Positions 8,029-16,020 of a stretch of DNA of 27,156 nt are shown piece by piece; position 1 is the first letter of the stretch; the number at the start of each line of letters is the position of its first letter. The position numbers were made by a program, and so were the translations under genes. Source of the stretch: Thermoanaerobaculales bacterium (GTDB lineage Bacteria > Acidobacteriota > Thermoanaerobaculia > Thermoanaerobaculales > Sulfomarinibacteraceae); assembly GCA_025456385.1 (NCBI GenBank), contig JALOKS010000004.1:1-27156 (forward strand), in the 5' to 3' direction. The notes under the pieces are model-generated. The model saw only the letters and a program-made list of their open reading frames with translations, was not told the origin of the DNA and ran no database searches.

Positions 8029-8057
8029 TTGCGGCAGCCGGGCGGGGCCGCTACACT
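8029..8057 (+). promoter_or_regulatory. Sigma-70-like promoter of miaB
   Basis: TTGCGG (8029-8034) and TACACT (8052-8057) are separated by 17 bp and lie 20 bp ahead of the miaB ATG. The -35 overlaps a small hairpin, GCCGC-CTT-GCGGC at 8023-8035, that follows the upstream gene and may end its transcript. Confidence 0.55.
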
Positions 8058-8077
8058 CGCGCCGGTCGGCCTGAGAA

Positions 8078-9430
8078 ATGCGACTGAGAAGCTATTTCAT
8101 CGAGACCTGGGGCTGCCAGATGAATCGGCACGACAGCGAGCTGATCGCGGGCCAGCTCCGCGCGCACGGTCTGGCGCCGGCCGTGACGGCTCTGGGTGCC
8201 GACCTGGTGGTGCTCAACACCTGCTCGGTGCGGGAGCGTCCGGTCCACAAGGTCGTGAGCCGCATCGGCGCGCTCGCCAGCCTGCCCGAGCCTCCCGTGA
8301 TCGGCGTCTGCGGCTGCGTGGCGGAGCAGGAGGGGGCGAGCCTCCTCGAGCGATCGGGCGCCGTCGGCTTCGTCGTCGGGCCGGGTGAGGTGCGCCGACT
8401 CGGCGAGGCCCTGAGCGCTCTCGAACGGGGGGAGCGGCCGGTCCTGACCGGCTTCGACCCGGCCGACACGCCGGGCGGCGACGAGATCGTCCGCGCCAGC
8501 AGCACCCGCGGCATGGTGACCGTCGTCGAGGGCTGCAACGAATTCTGCACCTTCTGCGTCGTGCCCTACACCCGGGGCCGCGAGCGCAGCCGGGCTCTCG
8601 CCGAGGTTCTCACCGAGGTTCGCGGCCTCGCCGCCGCGGGCCTCCGCGAGGTCGAGCTCCTCGGCCAGACCATCAACTCCTACCGTTGCCCGGTGACCGG
8701 CGCCGCCTTCGCCGACCTGCTGCAGGCGGTGGCTGCGATTCCCGGGCTGGCCCGGGTTCGTTACGTGACGTCGCACCCGCGGCACTTCGACGAGCGCCTG
8801 ATCGCGACCCTCGCCGCCTGCCCGCAGGTCTCGCGCTACCTCCACCTGCCCTTTCAGTCCGGCTCTGACCGTATCCTCGCGCGCATGCACCGACGCTCGA
8901 CCCGCGCCGAGTACCTCGACCTGATCGCCCGGCTGCGGGAGTCCGTGCCCGGGATCAACCTCTCGACCGACGTCATCGTCGGTTTTCCAGGCGAGGAGGA
9001 GGGGGACTTCCAGGACAGCCTGGCGCTGCTCGAGGAGGTCCGCTTCGGTCAGGTCTTCGCCTTCGCCTTCTCGCCGCGACCCCGCACGCCCGCCGCCCGC
9101 TACCGCGCTCAGGTTCCGGAGACGACCAAGAAGGAGCGCCTCCACCGCCTGTTCGAGGTCAGCGACCGCATCTCGCTCGAGCTCAACCGGCAGCTCGTCG
9201 GCTCGACCGTCGAGGTCCTCATCGACGGCGAAAGCCGGCGCGACCAAGGCTGGTGGCAGGGGAGGGGCGAGGACAACCGGGTGCTGAACTTCCCCAAGAC
9301 CGGGCGGGAGGCGCTCGGCGACATCGTCGGGGTGCAGGTGGTGGCGGCGGGGGCGCACGCGCTGATCGGCGAACGGCCGGACCCGTCAACCCTGCTGCCG
9401 GTCATCAAACGCGGCGCGGGCGCGGCTTGA
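8078..9430 (+). CDS. miaB: tRNA-2-methylthio-N6-dimethylallyladenosine synthase
   Basis: MiaB is a radical-SAM methylthiotransferase that converts i6A37 to ms2i6A37 in tRNAs reading U-starting codons. The 450-residue protein starts RSYFIETWGCQMNRHDSE, the typical MiaB opening. The N-terminal (UPF0004) domain supplies three cluster cysteines at about Cys13, Cys49 and Cys80. The radical-SAM triad is C153-x3-C157-x2-C160 in EGCNEFCTFCVVPYTRGRE. A C-terminal TRAM domain covers about 375-440. The opening and the VVPYTRGRE motif favour MiaB over its relatives MtaB and RimO. The gene appears to be transcribed alone from its own promoter, with a short leader and only a weak ribosome-binding site. Confidence 0.95.
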   Translation: MRLRSYFIETWGCQMNRHDSELIAGQLRAHGLAPAVTALGADLVVLNTCSVRERPVHKVVSRIGALASLPEPPVIGVCGCVAEQEGASLLERSGAVGFVVGPGEVRRLGEALSALERGERPVLTGFDPADTPGGDEIVRASSTRGMVTVVEGCNEFCTFCVVPYTRGRERSRALAEVLTEVRGLAAAGLREVELLGQTINSYRCPVTGAAFADLLQAVAAIPGLARVRYVTSHPRHFDERLIATLAACPQVSRYLHLPFQSGSDRILARMHRRSTRAEYLDLIARLRESVPGINLSTDVIVGFPGEEEGDFQDSLALLEEVRFGQVFAFAFSPRPRTPAARYRAQVPETTKKERLHRLFEVSDRISLELNRQLVGSTVEVLIDGESRRDQGWWQGRGEDNRVLNFPKTGREALGDIVGVQVVAAGAHALIGERPDPSTLLPVIKRGAGAA

Positions 9431-9455
9431 CATCACGACCCGGCGCCGACACATT
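9427..9455 (+). promoter_or_regulatory. Possible promoter for the DUF151 gene, near-leaderless
   Basis: TTGACA at 9427-9432 overlaps the miaB stop codon. A weak -10 (CACATT, 9450-9455) lies 17 bp downstream and only 6 bp before the ATG at 9462. If used, the transcript would be almost leaderless; GGAG at 9456-9459 is too close to the ATG to be a good ribosome-binding site. Confidence 0.35.
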
Positions 9456-9461
9456 GGAGTC

Positions 9462-9962
9462 ATGACGGCGCGTCCACTTCCCGCGACGGCGGTGCGGATG
9501 ACGGTTCGCGGCCTGATCATGGACCCCGGATCGAACATGCCCGTGGTCATCCTCGAGAATGCCGACAGCACTACCTTCCTGCCGATCTGGATCGGGGTCT
9601 GCGAGGCCAACTCGATCGCGCTGGTGCTGGAAGGGGCCGCGCCGCCGCGGCCGATGACCCACGACCTCATGCGAGACCTCCTCGAGACGGCCGGCTGCGT
9701 CGTCGACCATGTTTTCATCCACTCGCTCGAGGACAGTGTCTTCAAGGCGTGGATCCAGATCCGCGACGCGCGTTCCACCACCCACCAGGTCGACTCGCGG
9801 CCCTCCGACGCGATCGCGATCGCCCTGCGCGCCAAGGTCGATGTGCTCGTCGACCCGGCCGTGCTCGAGCGCGCGGTCCTCAGCGAGGCAAGAACCGAGG
9901 AAGCCGTGCGCGAGGTCCTCGAGAAGCTGCGGCCCGAAGACCTCGGCGACTACGAGATGTAG
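9462..9962 (+). CDS. Bifunctional nuclease family protein (DUF151)
   Basis: This 166-residue protein belongs to the BFN/DUF151 family: the core runs from about residue 15 (GLIMDPGSNMPVVILEN) through LPIWIGVCEANSIALVLEG, PRPMTHDLMRDLLE and the closing signature VDSRPSDAIAIALRAKVDVLV at about 107-127. Members have been described as nucleases with RNase and DNase activity in plants, and a Thermotoga homologue has a solved structure; the bacterial role is poorly defined. The ATG is preceded by a nearly leaderless promoter candidate. It sits alone between miaB and the parA promoter. The family assignment is secure; the activity is inherited from the family description. Confidence 0.9.
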   Translation: MTARPLPATAVRMTVRGLIMDPGSNMPVVILENADSTTFLPIWIGVCEANSIALVLEGAAPPRPMTHDLMRDLLETAGCVVDHVFIHSLEDSVFKAWIQIRDARSTTHQVDSRPSDAIAIALRAKVDVLVDPAVLERAVLSEARTEEAVREVLEKLRPEDLGDYEM

Positions 9963-9988
9963 GGACCGACGCGCCTGGCCGCCCTTCG

Positions 9989-10018
9989 TTGACACCCCCG
10001 TCCCGGCGCCCCTATAGT
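9989..10018 (+). promoter_or_regulatory. Strong sigma-70-like promoter of parAB
   Basis: A perfect -35 TTGACA (9989-9994) and TATAGT (10013-10018) are 18 bp apart, 44 bp upstream of the parA ATG. This is the best housekeeping promoter match in the window. A GGAGCAGGA ribosome-binding site lies directly before the start. Confidence 0.7.
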
Positions 10019-10062
10019 GGCCGGAGCCCCGCCACAGCCGCCGCGCGGGCCCCGGAGCAGGA

Positions 10063-10824
10063 ATGAGAATCGCCATCACCAATCAGAAGGGCGGGGTCGG
10101 CAAGACCACGACCGCCATCAACCTGGCGGCCGGACTCGCCCAGAAGGGCCTCGCGACCCTGCTCATCGACCTCGACCCGCAGGCCAACTCGACCATGTCC
10201 AACGTCGATCTCCAGGACCTCAACGGCCACATGTACGACGTCATGCGCGGTCACAAGAGCCTGGACGAGATCATCGTCGGCGGCAGCCAGGACAATCTCT
10301 GGATCGCGCCCTCACGGATCGCCATGGCGAAGCTCGAGGTCCACCTGGTCGGCGAGCTCGATGCGCCCTATCGCCTCAAGGACGCGATCGAGCGCCTCGG
10401 TCGCAGCTACGACGCCATGATCATCGACACGCCGCCGACCCTCGGCCTGCTCACGGTCAACGCCCTGGTGGCCGCCAGCCACGTCCTGGTACCGATCCAG
10501 GCCTCGTACTTCGCCCTCGAGGGAACCGACGATCTCCTGGAGACGATCGACAAGATCAAGGCCCGTCCCAACACCGAGCTGCGGATGCTCGGGGTCCTGA
10601 TCACCATGTTCGACCGTCGCACCGTCCTCGCCCGCGAGGTCCGCGCCGAGATCGACAAGGTCTTCGGCGACCTCGTGTTCGACACCCTGATCACGAAGTC
10701 GGTGCGTCTCGAGGAGTCGCCCGCGCACCGCGCCAGCATCTTCACGCACGCGCCCGAGTCGAGCGGCGCCTACGAGTACTACCGACTCTGCGAGGAGGTC
10801 CTGCAGCGTGTCGGGTCCGACTAA
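10063..10824 (+). CDS. parA: Chromosome-partitioning ATPase ParA (Soj)
   Basis: A 253-residue ParA/Soj-type ATPase, the usual length of chromosomal versions without an N-terminal HTH. The deviant Walker A motif KGGVGKTT is at residues 9-16, including the signature lysine at position 9. Walker A' follows with LLIDLDPQANST and Walker B with YDAMIIDTPPTLGLLT. ParA forms ATP-dependent dimers on nucleoid DNA, and ParB stimulates hydrolysis to move the origin region. The gene overlaps parB by 17 bp, indicating coupled translation. The adjoining parB and the chromosome-like gene neighbourhood argue for a chromosomal rather than plasmid system. Confidence 0.96.
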   Translation: MRIAITNQKGGVGKTTTAINLAAGLAQKGLATLLIDLDPQANSTMSNVDLQDLNGHMYDVMRGHKSLDEIIVGGSQDNLWIAPSRIAMAKLEVHLVGELDAPYRLKDAIERLGRSYDAMIIDTPPTLGLLTVNALVAASHVLVPIQASYFALEGTDDLLETIDKIKARPNTELRMLGVLITMFDRRTVLAREVRAEIDKVFGDLVFDTLITKSVRLEESPAHRASIFTHAPESSGAYEYYRLCEEVLQRVGSD

Positions 10825-11743
10825 GCCGAAGGCCGGGCTGCCGGCCCATCGCCGCATGCGCCACGACCGCCACTTCGTCGACGAGCTGAGCCAGCGGATG
10901 GGGGAGGGCATCGGCCGGATGGTGCGCATCACCGCCATCACCAGCAATCAGGACCAGCCGCGGGCGATCCTCGGCGACCTCGACGACCTGCAGTCCTCGA
11001 TCGACGCCCACGGAGTGCTCGAGCCCCTGCTCGTCCGCCCCCTCGGCGACGGCAGCTACGAGCTGGTCTCCGGCGAGCGCCGCTTCCACGCCGCGATGGC
11101 GGTCGGGCTCACGGAGGTCCCCTGCATCGAGCTCTCCGTCACCGACCAGCAGGCACTCGAGATCGCTCTGATCGAGAACCTGCAGCGCAAGGACCTGACC
11201 GCCTTCGAGGAGGCCGAGGGTTACCGGACCCTGATCGACAAGTACCGCTACACCCATGAGCAGGTCGGACAGGCGGTCGGCCGCTCCCGCGTCACCGTCA
11301 GCGAAAGCCTCCAGATCCTGCGCATCCCCGAGCCCGTCCGTGGCCTCTGTCGGCATGCCGACATCTCCGCCAAGGGCATGCTCCTCGAGATCGCCAGGGC
11401 GCCCGACGAGGCCGCCATGGAACGCCTGGTGCGCGAGATCGTCGAGCACCGGCTCGATCGCGCAGCCCTCCGCGACCGCCGGCACGAGCTGGAGGAGCCC
11501 CTCCCGGCGGGCGCACCCTCCGCCGGGGAGCCGGCGCCCCGCAAGCCGTTCCGCTTTCAGTTCCGAAGCTCGGACCGCTCCGTCACGGTGTCCCTCGCAT
11601 TCCGCACCGAGCGCGAGCCCGAGCCCCGCGAGCTCGTCGAGGCGCTGCGGCAGATGATCGCCGAGATCGAGGCGACCACCACCCGGCAGAACTCGCCGCT
11701 GGCAGAGGGCTCCGCCCAGGACCAGGAAGAGGACCAGGGGTGA
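10808..11743 (+). CDS. parB: Chromosome-partitioning protein ParB (Spo0J family)
   Basis: ParB binds parS sites, spreads as a CTP-dependent clamp and recruits SMC-ScpAB. The GTG start lies inside parA and gives 311 residues. The N-terminal CTP-binding domain has the GERR box at 89-92 (SGERRFHAAM) preceded by SSIDAHGVLEPLLVRP. The central helix-turn-helix is YTHEQVGQAVGRSRVTVSESLQIL (about 143-165). The C-terminal region (about 240-311) is charged and would dimerise. The GERRFHA box has histidine where arginine is more common. The gene contains one copy of the 15-bp palindromic sequence described separately. scpA and scpB are encoded 5 kb away. Confidence 0.94.
   Translation: MSGPTKPKAGLPAHRRMRHDRHFVDELSQRMGEGIGRMVRITAITSNQDQPRAILGDLDDLQSSIDAHGVLEPLLVRPLGDGSYELVSGERRFHAAMAVGLTEVPCIELSVTDQQALEIALIENLQRKDLTAFEEAEGYRTLIDKYRYTHEQVGQAVGRSRVTVSESLQILRIPEPVRGLCRHADISAKGMLLEIARAPDEAAMERLVREIVEHRLDRAALRDRRHELEEPLPAGAPSAGEPAPRKPFRFQFRSSDRSVTVSLAFRTEREPEPRELVEALRQMIAEIEATTTRQNSPLAEGSAQDQEEDQG
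11349..11363. repeat. Palindrome GTCGGCATGCCGACA, copy 1 (inside parB)
   Basis: With the preceding T this copy is a perfect 16-bp palindrome (11348-11363), TGTCGGCATGCCGACA. The same 15 bases recur at 14450-14464. Here it also encodes part of parB (CRHADI), so selection at protein level may contribute. Confidence 0.6.
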
Positions 11744-11988
11744 GCGGCTTCCGACGTCCGGACTCGTGGCCCTCGTGAAATCTAGGTTTACATAATATAT
11801 CTTATCGGACGCTATCATCCAGGCCGCAGCTTGTGGACTGTACCGGCTGCTGTGGAAATCCTGTGGAGCCCCCTCTCCCGCAACCAGAGCCCCTCCGCTG
11901 GGCCTTGCGGCCGTCCCGGCGGTCCGTGCCGCTGCTGTAGAATCCCGAGGATGCAGCGATGTCGTGCGTTCCACGGGAGCCGCGAGCC
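11744..11988 (+). other. Intergenic AT-rich island with TGTGGA repeats
   Basis: The 245 bp between parB and lptFG contain a sharp AT-rich island (11776-11818, about 30% GC) with the core TTTACATAATATATCTTATC. Three TGTGGA hexamers follow at 11832-11837, 11851-11856 and 11862-11867; the middle one (TGTGGAAAT) resembles a DnaA box on the minus strand (TGTGGATAA). Further on are a GGCC-TTGC-GGCC hairpin (11901-11912) and TAGAAT (11938-11943), a possible -10 for lptFG without a clear -35. The region may hold a promoter, an origin-related element or both. Confidence 0.5.
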
Positions 11989-14442
11989 ATGAGGCGCCGG
12001 GCCGTCCTCGACCGCTTCGTGCTCCGCGAGGTGCTGACGCCGACCGTGCTCGGCTTCGTGACCTACACCTTTCTCATCGTTCTGCGGGGGCTGTACAGCC
12101 TGATCGAGCAGGTCATGGTGCGCGGCGTCCGCCTTGTCGACGCCGGCGCCGTGCTCCTCCTGACCCTTCCGCACGTGGTCGTGCTCACCATCCCGATGAG
12201 CTTCCTGTTCGGCGTCCTGCTGGCGGTGGGCCGGATGAACGCCGACAACGAGCTGATCGCGATGCAGGCCGGCGGCATCTCCATCCGGCGCCTGCTGCGC
12301 CCGATCCTGGGCCTCGGGCTCCTCCTCGCGGCCGTCAACGGCGCCCTGTCGCTGCAGCTGATCCCGCAGGCGAGCCGGCAGCTGCGCGAGCTCCGGGTGC
12401 GGATCTTCACCGAGGCACGGAGCCTCGGCCGCCTCGAGCCCAAGGTCTTCCACGAGGGCATTCCCAACGTCCTGCTCTACATCCGCGATGTCGACCCGGA
12501 GGGCCGGTGGCGCGACGTCCTCCTTTTCGACTCCAGCAACCCGGCCGAGGAACGCCTGACCCTCGCCCGGCGGGGCGACATGGTGACCACCGGCGTCCCC
12601 GGCCCGGCCGCGAGCGACCCGGCCGGCCACGCGATGACCGATGATGTCGAGCGCTGGATCCGCCTGGAAGACGTGGTGACGCACCAGTTCTCGCGCGAGG
12701 ACCCGGAGACCTACCGGGTCAACCGCAACGCCTCCCAGCTCGTCCGGCCGTCGGCCTCGGGCGGCGGCGAGACCCGCTACCGCCCGGGGATGCGCGAGCG
12801 CAGCAGCGCCGAGCTCGCCCGCTTCGTGGCCGGCGGACGGCTCGCGGAGGAGGAGCCCGGCGCCGAGGCCGGGCCGCCAGCGCCGGAGAAGCTCGCCGGC
12901 GAGCGCCGGGACGCCGCCATCGAGCTCAACCGGCGCCTCGCCATCCCGTTCGCCAGCGTCGTCTTCGCCCTTCTCGCGCTGCCGCTCGGCGTCGGCTCCG
13001 GCTCCGGAGGCAGGGGCCGCGGTTTCGTGATCTCGGTTGCGGTCGTCCTCGTCTACTACCTGGTCAGCAGCCAGGGCGAGGCCCTCGCTCTCAAAGGGGC
13101 GGTGCCGGCCTGGCTGGGGATCTGGCTCCCGAACCTCGCCCTCACGGTGGCCGCCCTGGTCTTGATGCGGCGCATGGGCCGCTGGCTCGGCGAGCGCGAG
13201 GGGCGCATCGGACCGCTCGAACGCAGCCTCGACGCGCTTCGCATGTGGTGGCGGGACACCTGGGGAAGGCTGCGGCGCGGCTCCTCCCGCCCGGAGATGA
13301 GCGGCAGCTTCCCCTCCCTCGTGCAGCGCCGGCGCTTCTCGAACCGCTTCCCCGCCCTCCTCGACCGCCACCTGATCCGGCGCCTGCTGCCGCCGCTGCT
13401 ATTGGTGATCGCGAGCACCGCCCTGCTCTACGTCGTCGCAGACCTCTCGAGCAAGCTCGAGGATCTCAGCAGAAACCAGATTCCGGCCCGGGTCGCCGTC
13501 GCCTACTACATCAACCTCTTGCCCCAGGTGGTGTTCGACGTCATGCCCTTCGCGGTCCTGATCGCCGTCCTCATCCTGCTCACTCTCCTCGAGCAGCAGC
13601 GCGAGCTGACGGCGCTCAAGGCCGCAGGGGTCTCCCTCTACCGCCTCACCGTGCCGATCCTGCTCGTCGCGACCTCGGTGGCGGCTGCCCTCTGGCTTCT
13701 CGGCGAGAGCGTGGTCCCACGAGCGAACCGGGAGGCCAAACGCCTCGAGGATCGGATCGAGGGCCGCGACACCGCCCGCAGCTATCGGGCAGCAGACCGG
13801 CAGTGGCTGCTCTCCCGCGACAACCGCTCGATGTACAACTTCCTCCGCTACGACGCGCCGACCCGCACTCTGATCCGCTTCACCATGTTCGAGGTTGACG
13901 AGAGCATGGAGCTCAAGTTCCACCTCTTCACCCACCGCGCCCGTTTCATCGAGGGGCAGTGGGTGGCGGACTCCGGCTGGCTGCGGCAGTTCTACGCGGA
14001 CGGCACCGATCGCTTCCAGCGCATCACCCGCCCGATGGTGCTGCCCATCGTCGAGGGTCCGGACTACTTCAGCCAGGAGTATCGGACTCCGGCGGAGATG
14101 TCGGTGCGGGAGCTGCGGGCCTACATCCGCGAGCTCGAGGCTTCCGGCTACCGGCCCACGAACCTGATGGTGCGCTGGCACCAGAAGTTCACCTACCCCC
14201 TGTCGGCCTTCGTGATGGTGCTGCTCGCCCTGCCCTTCGCCTTGAGCCGCGGCGGACGGCGCGTGACCACGATGCAGGGCATCGCGATCGCCCTCCTGCT
14301 CGGCATCGTCTACTTCATGGTGGTGGCGCTGTTCGGGAAGCTCGGCGAGGTCGAGGTCCTGCCGCCCCTGATCGGGGCCTGGTCACCGCTGCTGCTGGCC
14401 GCCCTCTTCGCAGTCAACCGCCTGACCACTCTGCGCACCTGA
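11989..14442 (+). CDS. Fused LptF-LptG lipopolysaccharide export permease
   Basis: LptF and LptG normally form a heterodimeric permease that, with LptB, extracts LPS from the inner membrane and passes it to LptC/LptA. Here both are in one 817-residue protein. The first YjgP/YjgQ unit (about 1-420) starts AVLDRFVLREVLTPTVLGF, has membrane helices near 20-40, 60-85, 105-125 and three more at about 320-395. The second unit starts near residue 453 (RFPALLDRHLIRRLL) and repeats the layout, with a long beta-rich periplasmic section (about 590-715) and final helices near 735-810. A linker of about 45 polar residues joins them. The ATG at 11989 matches the family start; an ATG ten codons earlier (11959) is possible. 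Confidence 0.92.
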   Translation: MRRRAVLDRFVLREVLTPTVLGFVTYTFLIVLRGLYSLIEQVMVRGVRLVDAGAVLLLTLPHVVVLTIPMSFLFGVLLAVGRMNADNELIAMQAGGISIRRLLRPILGLGLLLAAVNGALSLQLIPQASRQLRELRVRIFTEARSLGRLEPKVFHEGIPNVLLYIRDVDPEGRWRDVLLFDSSNPAEERLTLARRGDMVTTGVPGPAASDPAGHAMTDDVERWIRLEDVVTHQFSREDPETYRVNRNASQLVRPSASGGGETRYRPGMRERSSAELARFVAGGRLAEEEPGAEAGPPAPEKLAGERRDAAIELNRRLAIPFASVVFALLALPLGVGSGSGGRGRGFVISVAVVLVYYLVSSQGEALALKGAVPAWLGIWLPNLALTVAALVLMRRMGRWLGEREGRIGPLERSLDALRMWWRDTWGRLRRGSSRPEMSGSFPSLVQRRRFSNRFPALLDRHLIRRLLPPLLLVIASTALLYVVADLSSKLEDLSRNQIPARVAVAYYINLLPQVVFDVMPFAVLIAVLILLTLLEQQRELTALKAAGVSLYRLTVPILLVATSVAAALWLLGESVVPRANREAKRLEDRIEGRDTARSYRAADRQWLLSRDNRSMYNFLRYDAPTRTLIRFTMFEVDESMELKFHLFTHRARFIEGQWVADSGWLRQFYADGTDRFQRITRPMVLPIVEGPDYFSQEYRTPAEMSVRELRAYIRELEASGYRPTNLMVRWHQKFTYPLSAFVMVLLALPFALSRGGRRVTTMQGIAIALLLGIVYFMVVALFGKLGEVEVLPPLIGAWSPLLLAALFAVNRLTTLRT

Positions 14443-14449
14443 GCCGCCC

Positions 14450-14464
14450 GTCGGCATGCCGACA
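14450..14464. repeat. Palindrome GTCGGCATGCCGACA, copy 2
   Basis: Fifteen bases identical to 11349-11363, here outside coding sequence and 8 bp after the lptFG stop codon. Confidence 0.6.
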
Positions 14465-14480
14465 GCCGCCGGAGGGCGGC
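14450..14480. terminator. Palindrome plus GC hairpin between convergent genes
   Basis: The 50-bp gap between lptFG and the convergent hydrolase gene has GTCGGCATGCCGAC (14450-14463), a perfect palindrome, then GCCGCC-GGAG-GGCGGC (14465-14480). Both could form hairpins and serve as a bidirectional terminator, though no T-tract follows. The first element repeats the palindrome found in parB. Confidence 0.4.
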
Positions 14481-14492
14481 GGGATGAGCGTC

Positions 14493-15578
14493 TCAGGAGG
14501 CTGCCGCGAGCCGGTGAAACCGGCGCCGCAGGGGGTGCAGGTCGATGGCCCGGTGGGCGGGGTGGACGCGGTTGGCCAGCAGCACGAAGCGGGCGCGGCT
14601 CGCGCCGTCGGCCCACAGCGAGACGCCGGTGAAGCCGGAATGCCCGAAGGCCGTGGGCGCCAGGGCCGGCCCGGCGGAGCACCTGGGGGTCGCCGCGAGC
14701 TGCCAGCCGAGCCCGCGCTCGTGGCCGAGGCCGGGGGTGAGCGACGCGGTCGCCGAGGCCGCCTCCTCCGGCGTCAGCAGGCGTCCGCCACCCTCGAGGT
14801 ACTCGGCCGCGAGCCGCCACACCCCGCGGGCGGTGCCGAAGAGACCGGCGTTGCCCGCGGCGCCACCCAGGAAGCGGGCATTGCCGTCGTCAGGGCGCCC
14901 CTCCCCCACGGCGGGTATCCAGCGCGGGTCGAGGCCACGCTCGCGGACCAGTCGCTGCTCGCTGGCGGGCGTCGCGGCGCGGCCGGCGAGGCGCCGACGC
15001 GCGGGGTCCGGGTTGAAGGCCAGCTCCTCCTCGAGGCCGATCGGGCGCAGGACCTGCCGCAGCGCCAGCTGCGCCAGCCCGACCGCCGCCGCCCGTTCCA
15101 GCATCAGACCGACCAGGATGAAGCCGACACAGGAGTAGATCACCCGTTCTCCGGGTCGCGCGGCGAGCTCGATCCGTGCCAGGCGGGACGGCAGGCGGCG
15201 CGGGTCGCCCTCGGCGAGGCAGTAGAGCGGCAGCCAGGCGGGCAGGCCGGCGGTGTGCGTCAGCAACCGACCGAGCTGCAGAGCTCCGACTGCCGAGCCC
15301 CGGGTCTCGTCCAGCACCTCGCCCACCGTGGTCGTCGGCGCGAGCGCACCGCTGCGGAAGCCGAGCAGGGCCAGGGTGGTGGTGACCAGAGGTTTGGTCA
15401 GGGAGGCGAGGTCGAACCAGGTGTCGTCGGCGAGGGGACGCACCGCCGGGCGCAGGGCGGCATGGCCCGCCGACGCCAGCACCGGCTCGTCCCGCCGCCC
15501 CCAGCACGCCACGGCGCCGGCGACCATGCCGGCCCGGTGCGCCGCGGCGAGCAGCCGGGCGACCGCGCGCTCAGACAC
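14493..15578 (-). CDS. Serine hydrolase of the beta-lactamase family (class C/CubicO-like)
   Basis: A 361-residue serine hydrolase with the penicillin-binding-protein fold. The nucleophile motif is S59-L-T-K62 (FDLASLTKP), the second motif is Y148-S-C (GERVIYSCVG, where YSN or YAN is common), and the third is HSGFTG near the C terminus in place of KTG. No signal peptide is visible, so the enzyme is probably cytoplasmic. Such proteins are esterases, D-aminopeptidases or muropeptide-type hydrolases more often than true beta-lactamases. The GTG at 15578 overlaps the thioesterase stop by 8 bp (GTGTCTGA) and is preferred to a TTG at 15611. It is the last gene of the scpA operon. The substrate is unknown. 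Confidence 0.85.
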   Translation of the reverse strand: MSERAVARLLAAAHRAGMVAGAVACWGRRDEPVLASAGHAALRPAVRPLADDTWFDLASLTKPLVTTTLALLGFRSGALAPTTTVGEVLDETRGSAVGALQLGRLLTHTAGLPAWLPLYCLAEGDPRRLPSRLARIELAARPGERVIYSCVGFILVGLMLERAAAVGLAQLALRQVLRPIGLEEELAFNPDPARRRLAGRAATPASEQRLVRERGLDPRWIPAVGEGRPDDGNARFLGGAAGNAGLFGTARGVWRLAAEYLEGGGRLLTPEEAASATASLTPGLGHERGLGWQLAATPRCSAGPALAPTAFGHSGFTGVSLWADGASRARFVLLANRVHPAHRAIDLHPLRRRFHRLAAAS

Positions 15579-15978
15579 GGGCCGCCGGGGGCCTGCCGCC
15601 ACCCCCGCCAACCGGCAGGGGCCGCAGGTCCTCGCCGACGTTGACGTAGGTGATCTCGGCCTCGGTCACCAGCACCTCGTCGCTGCGGTCGACGTGGCGG
15701 GCGGCGGTCACGCGAACCCGGACGGTGATCGAGGTGCGACCGGTGCGGACGAGCGTGGTGTAGAACGAGACCAGATCGCCGACGTACACCGGCTGCAGGA
15801 AGCTGACCTCCTTCATCGCCACCGTCAGCACGCGGCGGGCGCCGTTGCACAGAGCCTCCTCGGCGCCCGCCTGGTCGAGGTACGAGAGGATCACACCCCC
15901 GAAGATCGTGCCCGCGGCGTTGGTGTCCCGCGGCATCATCAGCACCCGGCTCTTGGGCTGGACCCGGCTGTCTTCCAT
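15571..15978 (-). CDS. Acyl-CoA thioesterase, hotdog fold (YciA-like)
   Basis: A 135-residue single hotdog-domain protein. The opening VLMMPRDTNAAGTIFGGVILSYLDQAG matches the YciA/BACH-type acyl-CoA thioesterases, with the catalytic aspartate region (MMPRDTNAAGTIFGG) and the later EVSFLQPVYVGDLVSFYTTLV. These enzymes hydrolyse acyl-CoAs as dimers or hexamers in the cytoplasm. The ATG has a good GGAGG ribosome-binding site 6 bp upstream. The C terminus ends in a short glycine/proline tail (about 122-135) beyond the domain. It lies 42 bp downstream of scpB and overlaps the hydrolase gene by 8 bp. The acyl-chain preference cannot be read from sequence. Confidence 0.9.
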   Translation of the reverse strand: MEDSRVQPKSRVLMMPRDTNAAGTIFGGVILSYLDQAGAEEALCNGARRVLTVAMKEVSFLQPVYVGDLVSFYTTLVRTGRTSITVRVRVTAARHVDRSDEVLVTEAEITYVNVGEDLRPLPVGGGGGRPPAARV

Positions 15979-16020
15979 GCGAGCCTCCGCGCTCCCGGGC
16001 GCCGCGGGCGGCGCCCCGAC

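Noticed and set aside
11967..11982. GTTCCACG, a second parS-like half-site at the start of lptFG.
   Set aside because: Only 10 of 16 positions match the parS consensus and there is no dyad symmetry.
14493..15578. A true antibiotic-resistance beta-lactamase.
   Set aside because: There is no signal peptide, the second motif is YSC and the third is HSG; this pattern fits general serine esterases/peptidases of the same fold, and its operon is housekeeping.
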